From NCBI RefSeq assembly GCF_932526225.1, contig NC_064046.1, positions 6,869,219-6,933,218 on the forward strand: a DNA stretch of 64,000 nt, in the 5' to 3' direction. The position numbers and the translations under genes are program-made. Of this stretch, positions 57,445 through 64,000 are shown one piece after another. The notes beneath the pieces are model-generated. The model was not told where the DNA came from. It saw only the letters and a program-made list of their open reading frames with translations, and searched no databases. How positions within the stretch are numbered: the stretch's first letter is position 1; each line of letters starts with the position of its first letter. This stretch comes from Nematostella vectensis. Lineage: Eukaryota > Cnidaria > Anthozoa > Actiniaria > Edwardsiidae.

Positions 57445-57545
57445 TGCTCTGATTGGTCGCCATATGCCCTATTGTATAAACCGGTTTTACTAGTCTCATC
57501 TTCGCTTTGATTGGTCGCCATTGTTCTCGATGCCTTTATATTTGA
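57445..57545 (+). promoter_or_regulatory. CCAAT/TATA-type promoter, right copy
   Basis: Two reverse CCAAT boxes (TGATTGGTC at 57450-57458 and 57508-57516), then CCTTTATATTTG at 57533-57544. Same layout and spacing as the left copy. Confidence 0.55.
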
Positions 57546-57664
57546 GCCACCACCCGGACGGTTCGGTTGGATCAGTAAGACCCACACAGTACACATCTCT
57601 CCCCAGTCTCCACAACAATACCCACTCCCTAACTATTGGAATATATTAAAGTTGCCTTGACTAA

Positions 57665-57801
57665 ATGAAAAAAATATATAAAAAAATGAAAAATAAAAAA
57701 GTGAAAAATATATACATCCTATACGTATCAGAGCAAACAATAGAACTTGCAGATACTCAAGGGCTTGCAATTATTGTGCTAGTCATCCCCAGCATACTAC
57801 T
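57665..57801 (+). pseudogene. Fragment matching the 40292-39846 hypothetical protein
   Basis: SEQTIELADTQGLAIIVLVI matches the left copy. An AT-rich A/T insertion (57663-57717) just before it supplies an ATG. Similarity ends at about 57801, where an unrelated minus-strand coding fragment begins. Confidence 0.55.
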
Positions 57802-57802
57802 G

Positions 57803-58021
57803 ATCTGCCAGATCCGATCTTGTACTCCTCGCGGTCTGATGCTACGGAGAACCTGCCGAGGTTGCTGTGCATCTCGCCCTTTAGGTCTTTGTAGATTTGC
57901 ATACCGTAGGCCGCGTACGGATGCTCCTCACCGTCGTAGTATACCTCCACAGACAGTGTGGTCTCTTCGCCTCTGTCGTTGTGAGTGACGACTGTTGACT
58001 TACCAATCGTTCAATTTCCAT
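57803..58021 (-). pseudogene. Unrecognised element gene fragment
   Basis: Minus-strand ATG at 58021, then a one-base frame change within about ten codons. From there the frame is open and protein-like: VEVYYDGEEHPYAAYGMQIY and LKGEMHSNLGRFSVASDREE, until cut off at the block B breakpoint near 57803. It lies directly downstream of the polymerase gene on the same strand and shares an upstream motif with it (TTAAAAATA then TAGTATA just before the ATG). Possibly another gene of the same element. Function unknown. Confidence 0.5.
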
Positions 58022-58056
58022 GTTAGTATACTACTATACTAGAAATTATTTTTAAA
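58022..58056 (-). promoter_or_regulatory. Shared upstream motif, copy 1
   Basis: On the minus strand TTTAAAAATAATTTCTAGTA continuing TAGTAGTATACTAAC then ATG. Closely resembles 63755-63785 before the polymerase ATG. Confidence 0.5.
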
Positions 58057-58150
58057 TAGTTTCGGTGCGTTAAGATGGTATACCTTCTCCAGATTAGTGG
58101 ATGCCAGTATGTGTCAAATAAAGATTCATCAGTCAAATGGGTGATCGGGG

Positions 58151-58975
58151 TTATTGTCCGATCTTATAGTGCCCGTAGGCTAAACTTTTGATTCCGTCTT
58201 TTGATATATACCTTTTATCGTCAAAACAGCTGAGTGACACTTTATTGATTTCATAGCTTCCTAACTTATGGTTTTGGCTTCTGTCTGTCGTCCATTAATG
58301 TCTTTCTATAGTCTTCATGCTTGATGTTACTTTTGATTACATTCTTTTTGATTCCCTTTGCTGTCTTTCCTCCTGATTGGTCGCTTTTCACATAGCTGTA
58401 TATTTTGGATCGCAGTCGGACAAACTCGCAGATGGCGATTCCTGCAGCCTCGTCTTTGAACTTGCCGATGACCTTCTTGTTGGTTTCGTTGAAGAATGTG
58501 GAGCTCTTTGGGTAGTCACTTTTGTCGAATCTGTGTTTGTCGTTCCAGAAGTCTTGGTACACGTCTTCTGTCTCTATCTTGTAGGTCAGACTGTCTGTAT
58601 TTGTGAATAGTAGCCTTGCCTTGTGTCCGTACTTATCTTTGATGTAGTTGTAGTGGAAGATCAGTTTTGAGGCTAGACCTGTTTGTATGCCGATTTGGCT
58701 CTATTTTGCTGCAGTACTCGGACAGCATGTCCTTTGATACGTTCACTCTCTCCGCGGCTAGTTGGTAGTCATTGTGGAGGTCGTGAAGGCTTTTGGGGTA
58801 CTCTAGGTCGACTTCTAGTAACAGCCTCTTTTTACTACTCTCGCTGTACTTAGCTAGGTTCATTTTTTTCAATTCTCGTCCCTGTCATCCATCTGAATCC
58901 ACCAGTTGGTAGGTGTTATAAGACGGTTGTCGGTCAATTCAACACATTTAATCTCTTAGTTCTCTGACACAAATT
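58151..58975 (-). pseudogene. Protein-primed family-B DNA polymerase, broken copy 1 (C-terminal half)
   Basis: Minus strand, cut at its 5' side at 58975 where block A begins. Visible pieces are LPTGGFRWMTG (frame change just after), EVDLEYPKSLHDLHNDY, an internal deletion after SKL near 58655, then the palm region with KARLLFTNTDSLTYKIET, then VIGKFKDEAAG, RLRSKIYSY, a frame change near 58266, and the C-terminal CFDDKRYISKDGI..AYGHY ending at TAA 58153-58151. The catalytic motif-C box, normally DTDS, reads NTDS (Asn codon at 58599-58601). Such polymerases replicate linear virus-like elements (Polinton/Maverick and relatives) using a terminal protein primer. Deletion, frame changes and the active-site change make this copy inactive. 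Confidence 0.85.
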
Positions 58976-58976
58976 C

Positions 58977-59365
58977 AGAGTCTTAAAGGAGTTATTCATA
59001 GTCTTACAGGAGTTATTCAGATTCCTACAGGAGTTACTCTCATTTCCCCTGGAGTTACTCAGAGTCTACAGGCAGTTACACAGAGTCCTACAGGGGCTAT
59101 TCAGAGTCCACAGGAAGTTACTCAGAGTCCACAGGTAGTTACTCAGAGTCCTAAGGTGGTTACTCAGAGCTCTACAGAAGTTACTCAGAGTCCTCTCGGA
59201 GTTACCCAGAGTCTGCAGGCAGTTACTCAGAGTCCTACAGGAGTTACTCGGAGTCCTCAGGCAGTTACTCAGAGTCCTACGGGAGTTACTCGGAGTCCTC
59301 AGGCAGTTACTCAGAGTCCTCAGGCAGTTACTCAGAGTCCGACGGGAGTTATTCAGAGTCCTTGA
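58977..59365 (+). pseudogene. VTQSP heptapeptide gene, right copy, 5'-truncated
   Basis: 21-bp units encoding VTQSPTG, VTRSPQA and related heptads, inverted relative to 44069-44418. It starts abruptly inside the repeat region at the junction with polymerase copy 1, so the N-terminal part is missing. An additional unit pair is present near the 3' end compared with the left copy. Confidence 0.7.
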
Positions 59366-59542
59366 TAGAGATTATCAGAATGTGCGCATTCGGTAAAACC
59401 TCACGATGGCCGTCCCACATGGTCTAGGGAGATATTAATCTTATCATGTTATTGGAAGGAATCATTTACGAGGTCTAAAAGAGTCATAAGCTACCATAAG
59501 TTTTATTATTCCGTAGAATATGTTTAGCTGTTCTTTTAATAA

Positions 59543-60037
59543 ATGTCTTTAAATGAGTGCTTGCACTGCGGTAAACACTTTACAAGGAACTTTAATCTCA
59601 AACGGCATATTGAAAATGGAGTATGTAAAAATAACGCTGACTTAGAAGAGGAAAGTGATACTGATACCGCTTCAAACGTCAAAAGTGATGAGGAGATGTC
59701 TAGTGTAAGCGGGACAGAGAGTAGGATAGTAGGATAGATAGAAAGCGAAGATGGTGATTATGACAGCGAAGAGAAGGAGAGTGAAAGTGAAGAGCAGGAA
59801 GCAAAAGGTGAAATTCCTGAACACTGGGAAGTGCTTATCAACGTGAGTACTGCAGAGGACTATGAAGCCATGGGACACGAAGCGTCTAAAGCTAAGAGTC
59901 TAGCACATAACGATCTATTGCCTGTCTATAGAAAGAAATTAAGACGTGTTTTATACAGGCGACTGAACTGGATGCAAGCATTTATGAAAGACCCTTACTA
60001 TAGAAAAACCATGAAAACAAGAGATGATTTAAGTTAG
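59543..60037 (+). pseudogene. C2H2 zinc-finger protein, element gene, right copy, frameshifted
   Basis: ATG at 59543 with the same finger (CLHCGKHFTRNFNLKRH) and acidic tract as 43891-43478. A short tandem duplication (AGTAGGAT twice, near 59722-59737) shifts the frame to an early stop at 59735-59737. A later in-frame deletion removes about a dozen codons after EHWEVLIN. Beyond the point where the left copy ends, this one continues LPVYRKKLRRVLYRRLNW and FMKDPYYRKTMKTRDD to a stop at 60037. The C-terminal basic segment is therefore known only from this copy. Confidence 0.75.
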
Positions 60038-60093
60038 ATAAAGAAGAAGAGTAGAAAAAGGAGTAATATTGTAGTTGATTTTTTTACAGAAAA

Positions 60094-60397
60094 TTAAAGT
60101 AAAAAAACTAAAAGTGAAATAATAAATGAAGTAGCCCATGTTAGTTTTAAATTATCTTCCAAATTCCAAGTTTTAATATCTCCTGGGACGTTTTTGGGTA
60201 ATAATGTCATTTTGTTTATATATTTTATGACATATAGAAATGAGACGTTCACAGGATCAGAGCGTTTTTGATTGCTCATTTTTTTATGTAATCTACAGCA
60301 TTTGCCCCATATGCTAAAGATACCATAGTTTACTATTTTCAACAAAAGAAGTATTCGGAAAAGGGGTGATGACCCTTTTAACCAGGGTAATTCATTT
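60094..60397. other. AT-rich spacer
   Basis: No supported gene. The minus-strand frame through it is AT-biased and overlaps the 3' end of the neighbouring hypothetical gene. Confidence 0.4.
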
Positions 60398-61057
60398 CTA
60401 TTTCCAAACCTCAATGATGTTGTTTAGCTTACAAATCATCATATTGTTAAAATGGTCCTGTATTTTGTTGATTATTTCTAATCTATTACGTTTAATAGTG
60501 TTTTTGATATTCTCCTGTCCACTCAAAGGAGGCTTTATAAGTTCTAGTTCATTTACAATGTTCTTAACAACATCTTCTTCTTTGACTTGGGTAATAGCTT
60601 CTTGGACGTACCTGTACACTATATTATCATGTCCCATTACCAGAAAGTCATGATGCCACTGTGAGGGGTCGTCAATTTTGCATCCTTCGCAATACTTGTT
60701 GGTGAGAGTGCGCACCTCATATGCCACAAGCTCACAGTAACCTTTGAGGATACTTTGTTCAAACTTCTCCTTTCGTTCGTTGTGTTGGTTATCTTTTAAG
60801 GGAGCCATATTGTGTTTCATACCCTTAATAGAATCCTCTTCCCTCAAATACTGTGCGTAGGCCTTAGAAACGTTGAATTGGCCACTGACAAACACATCGC
60901 CTGATTGTTTGATTTTATACCACCAAAGTAGGAATCCATCAGCAAGCAAAGTCGAACCAGTCTTAACAATGGTTAGTTCAGTTATGATTCGAGCTTGTCG
61001 TGAGGGTATGAAATATCTATATCTAGGTACTGTCCTTTTAAGTAGAAGAAAAAACAA
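60398..61057 (-). CDS. Hypothetical protein with CxxC/H candidate zinc site
   Basis: A minus-strand frame of about 219 codons that opens with TTG (TTCTACTTAAAAG just inside could be a splice acceptor), so the start is uncertain. Features: ADGFLLWWYKIKQSGDVFVS, a charged helical-looking middle, and NKYCEGCKIDDPSQWHHDFL, a compact Cys-x2-Cys...His-His arrangement that could bind zinc. The frame is undamaged. I do not recognise a named family, though YCxGCxxDxPSQxxHD strings recur in cnidarian hypothetical proteins (memory, unchecked). It lies on the polymerase strand within the cluster. Confidence 0.5.
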   Translation of the reverse strand: MFFLLLKRTVPRYRYFIPSRQARIITELTIVKTGSTLLADGFLLWWYKIKQSGDVFVSGQFNVSKAYAQYLREEDSIKGMKHNMAPLKDNQHNERKEKFEQSILKGYCELVAYEVRTLTNKYCEGCKIDDPSQWHHDFLVMGHDNIVYRYVQEAITQVKEEDVVKNIVNELELIKPPLSGQENIKNTIKRNRLEIINKIQDHFNNMMICKLNNIIEVWK

Positions 61058-61542
61058 AAAAAGAACAATGTTATAACCTAAATAAAATAATTTAGTTATC
61101 CATAACGACTAAAACACACAGGGTGTCTTCGATTTTAAAAACAGGGTTGCATACCCTCTTGAATTTTTCAGATTCTGTGTGACTAAAGCTTGGAGGAAAC
61201 CAGACTTTATAGTAAAACTATTTCAAAAGCGTTTTTATGTATATCCAGGTTAATCCGGTTAGTCGAGTGTAAACAACTTCCAGTCCTATAGGCTAGCCAA
61301 TCCGACAAGACATGAACGCAATGACATGGACTAGTATAACCAAAAACCTGTTTGTACGTGAGTGAGAGTTGGGTTGCCTGTGTTAGGGAAGTACGGGTTT
61401 CCCGGGCCTCACACAGGAATCCCAATCAAACAATAAATAAATAACATTAATCAAAGATCACCCCATTCTTCTCCTCTAAATCGGGAACGTTTAAAATCTC
61501 GACACTTGGCTAAATTTTCTCTAACAAATTGTATTTCCTTAC

Positions 61543-61746
61543 TTGGCCAAAAATGAACGACAACAACAACAGAGACGCTTTAATGAACACAGTTCTAAGT
61601 TTCGTGTTATGTTCTTGTTCTTCACTATCCAAGAGAGGCTAGGAGAACTCCCTGATTTGAGTCAAGCATCCTATCCCAAATATAGTTCTACCGTAGTACT
61701 TTGCTCTAAGTTTAATTCAGGGGAAACCAGAGTATTAAATTCGTGA
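61543..61746 (+). other. Short open frame conserved between P copies, copy 2
   Basis: Counterpart of 50311-50514; same length, a few substitutions, no ATG at its start. Confidence 0.25.
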
Positions 61747-61896
61747 TATTTTGTTTACAGTGTCAAATAACAAAAAGTCCTCACACACTTTGGTAGATCA
61801 TCTATCTGTCATTGAGATTGAATTAAGTGCATGCGCAATAACGCTAGAATCAAAAAGCCCAAACTGTCGCGATCTCGTACCAGAACAATGAATACA

Positions 61897-61958
61897 ATAC
61901 ACCAAAAACTGGAAATCGACTCTGCCAAATTAAATTCGATTTCCAGTTTTTGGTGTAT
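61897..61958. repeat. Perfect 23-bp hairpin in block P, copy 2
   Basis: Both arms are preserved (61897-61919 and 61936-61958) while the loop differs by one base from copy 1. Confidence 0.9.
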
Positions 61959-62458
61959 CGCAATAACGCTAAGGTGCATTACGCTCTAGAGTAAACTCTG
62001 TACTTTTGAGTTTGAGGTCTCAAATTAGCTATTGCAAAAATAAAACTTTCAGGAGATAATTCAATATTTTATCTTTTATTTGATATATAGTTTGTACATG
62101 TAGTGAAAATTGCGGCGCGACAATATTTTTTTCCGCGGACACGTAGTTTACCTGTCCCGAGACTTTAAGCTCTTTTTGTATTCGCACGAGGGAGCTGAGC
62201 CTTTTTCTTAACAATACTTTATGTTTACGCTTACATAGTTGGAGAAAGGTGAAAAGTAAAGCAAAGCGCTTTAATTGTCGTTCTACCCTGCTCCTACTTA
62301 ATCAAAACTGTTATACTTTTCTCCCCTAAAATGCTATACTTTTTCCCCTGAAACTAAAAGAGTCATGGCATCATTTCTGCCTTGGATTATAGAAATGAGG
62401 CAATGATCTTTTTATATGTGATCGACTTGAAGCATTAATTTAAACTTTATATAGTTTA

Positions 62459-63754
62459 GCCATGGTGATTGGTCGAACTCTAAGACTCGGTGGACTTTAG
62501 TTACTTTTAGGCCTAGGTCTGTGTATAGCTGGAGGTTTCTGTAGTGTAGTACGTACTTCTCTTTGTCTTTTAAGATTGGGATCAGTTTTGAGACTAGACC
62601 TGTTTGTATGCCGTATTTTGTTGCTGTCTTGTCGCAGTACTCGGACAGCATGTCCTTTGATGTGTTCACTCTCTCCGCGGCTAGTGGGTAGTCATTGTGG
62701 AGGTCGTGAAGGCTTTTGGGGTACTCTAGGTCGACTTTTAGTATCAGTGCCTTTTTACTACTCTCGCGGTACTTAGCTAGGTTCATTTTTTCGATTCTCT
62801 TCCCTGTCATCCATCTGAATCCACCAGTTGGTAGGTGTTATAAGACGGTTGTCGGTCAATTCAACACATTTAATCTCTTAGTTCTCTGACACAAACTCCA
62901 TGCGAAACTCCATGTGACTGTTCAACAACAACGCGTGAGCCCACGGTACGATGGGCTCTTAAGGGGGGAGGGTAGTAACAAACTAATATTATAACAGAAG
63001 GTACTGGCCCATCCATACAAGTTATTTGCATCCAAGTACATAACATACTTCGAAGGCGCCGTCTCGTCGTATGACTCCATGTACTTATTGTTGGCCTTGC
63101 TGTATCTGTTGGCTATGTATGATTGTGCTATCCTATTCAGAACTTGCTCATAGGTGTTCCGCAATGCCTCGCCGATGTCGGTACTATTGATTATCGTTTG
63201 GTCTTAAACACTAGGTCGTCGCCAGACTTTTTCTTGAACGTGATCTTTTCTGCTGAACCGAATTTAAGGCCTTTCATAGATTCTAGCGTCTTTGCAATAT
63301 GGTGTTCGGTGGCCTTAGCCGTGCTTTGCAGTTGCGCTAGAGGGTCTCTACCATTCTTTATCCCAATTTCTTAGTTCTAGGTGTGGGAACTAGCCTGCGA
63401 GCCCTAGGTGTAGGAGCTGGCCCGTCTTGGAACTCTGGTGGTGGTATCATGCTGTCTTCATACTCCTTCGCCATCCTCTTTACGCTTTTTGCGTGGTGTG
63501 GGTACTGGCCTGTATTCGTCTCTGAACTGGGGAGGGGGTAATATTACGCTCTCTTCGTACTTCTGAGCCATTTGTTTGACGCTCTTGCGTGGTGTTGGCA
63601 CTGGTGGTCTTGGTTTATAACTACGAGGTTTAGGGGTTGGCTTAGTATTTTCTCGCTTTAGTAACAATTTGATGAGTTCAGACTTACTTAGTTTATTAAG
63701 GTCTCTCTCATTCTTATCTATATTAAGGTTATATATTTTCTGTGAGTCGCTCAT
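62459..63754 (-). pseudogene. Protein-primed family-B DNA polymerase, broken copy 2 (N-terminal half)
   Basis: Likely ATG at 63754 (MSDSQKIYNLNI). N-terminal LSKSELIKLLLKRENTK and a Pro/Arg-rich PPVPTPRKSVKQMAQ linker, then DPLAQLQSTAKATEHHIAK, an in-frame TAA near 63208, [20 protein letters not shown], a deletion, then polymerase motif A ([15 protein letters not shown]). A 171-bp interruption (62835-63005) separates this from LPTGGFRWMTGKRIEKMNLA, then EVDLEYPKSLHDLHNDYPLA, KEKYVLHYRNLQLY and VHRVLEFDQSPWL, before truncation at 62458 by block P. The interruption's sequence also precedes LPTGG in copy 1, so the two copies share an already interrupted ancestor. DNA_pol_B_2-type, element-encoded; not functional here. 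Confidence 0.85.
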
Positions 63755-63785
63755 ATATATTATACTATACAATCTATTTTTAAGT
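63755..63785 (-). promoter_or_regulatory. Shared upstream motif, copy 2
   Basis: On the minus strand CTTAAAAATAGATTGTATAG then TATAATATAT directly before the polymerase ATG. Similar to 58056-58022. Confidence 0.5.
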
Positions 63786-63997
63786 GTCCAACAAGTGTCC
63801 GAGTGGTCCGTAGTGAACCCGTCGGATTGTTCGCTTCCATATGTTTTTAATTTTCTAAGGCGTCTTGGTGAAAACGTTATTATGTTGCTTGCCTGGTTTT
63901 TCTGGTGCCTTTTTGTGTTCGTGTGGTTAGTCTTTCCAGCTAAGGTGTAGTTCTTGCCATTCCCACACACTGAACAGTACCACTCCTTATTTAGCAT
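63786..63997 (-). CDS. Zinc-finger-like reading frame at window edge, partial
   Basis: The frame that runs into the polymerase N-terminus contains WYCSVCGNGKNYTLAGKTNH followed by TKRHQKN, a C2H2-like finger. It may be the end of a separate upstream gene or a fused N-terminal finger; the window ends at 64000. Confidence 0.5.
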
Positions 63998-64000
63998 GTA

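Larger units (their letters stand above)
51270..57801. repeat. Inverted-repeat block B, right copy
   Basis: Plus-strand counterpart of 43472-40170, interrupted by the TTAA element 51924-56146. Outside that, order and sequence follow the left copy, including the CCAAT/TATA promoter at 57445-57545. Confidence 0.85.
61100..62458. repeat. Repeat block P, right copy
   Basis: Directly repeats 46469-46663 plus 49841-51241 without the hAT-like element, giving the empty site at about 61288-61300. It truncates polymerase copy 2 at its right edge (62458). Confidence 0.9.

Overview
The window is eukaryotic, and specifically animal. It has spliced genes with GT-AG introns, a contactin-associated-protein/neurexin-IV-like transmembrane receptor gene, a BEN-domain gene, Ty3/gypsy retrotransposons, several cut-and-paste DNA elements and long minisatellites. 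The AT-rich background, the receptor architecture and the mixture of Ty3/gypsy and protein-primed DNA-polymerase-B elements fit an anthozoan cnidarian (sea-anemone-like). That assignment is inference; no species marker is present.

Layout. 308-4110: decayed Ty3/gypsy element, minus strand, with 117-bp LTRs. 4.1-10.4 kb: AT-rich repeats and a pogo/Tigger-type MITE (8768-9277). 10402-14008: plus-strand eight-exon BEN-domain gene carrying several lesions, probably a pseudogene or null allele. 14579-19057: young, intact Ty3/gypsy element, minus strand, with identical 123-bp LTRs and a 5-bp target duplication. 19.3-21.8 kb: more copies of the AT-rich repeat family. 22289-23008: 36-bp minisatellite. 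23990-38187: the one clearly intact host gene, four coding exons on the plus strand encoding an 899-residue receptor (signal peptide, LamG, LamG, EGF, CNTNAP-type fibrinogen-like module, Thr/Pro-rich stalk, TM, short tail). Its intron 3 holds about 65 tandem copies of a 48-bp unit that contains the exon-3 splice donor itself.

39.8-64 kb: a scrambled cluster built from pieces of a Polinton/Maverick-like (or related virus-like) element. It has two broken copies of a protein-primed family-B DNA polymerase gene, paired copies of C2H2 zinc-finger genes and a VTQSP-heptapeptide gene, and long non-coding blocks present in opposite orientation around 40-44.5 kb and 51-60 kb. A further block is directly repeated at 46.5-51.2 kb and 61.1-62.5 kb. 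Three DNA transposons interrupt one member of a duplicated block while the other member still shows the empty site: 41761-43291 (TAA duplication), 46664-49840 (TAGGC duplication, hAT-like ends) and 51924-56146 (TTAA duplication, ~1-kb inverted repeats). This fixes their ends and target duplications from the window alone.

Only the receptor gene and the 14.6-19.1 kb retrotransposon look intact. No rRNA, tRNA or CRISPR array was seen.
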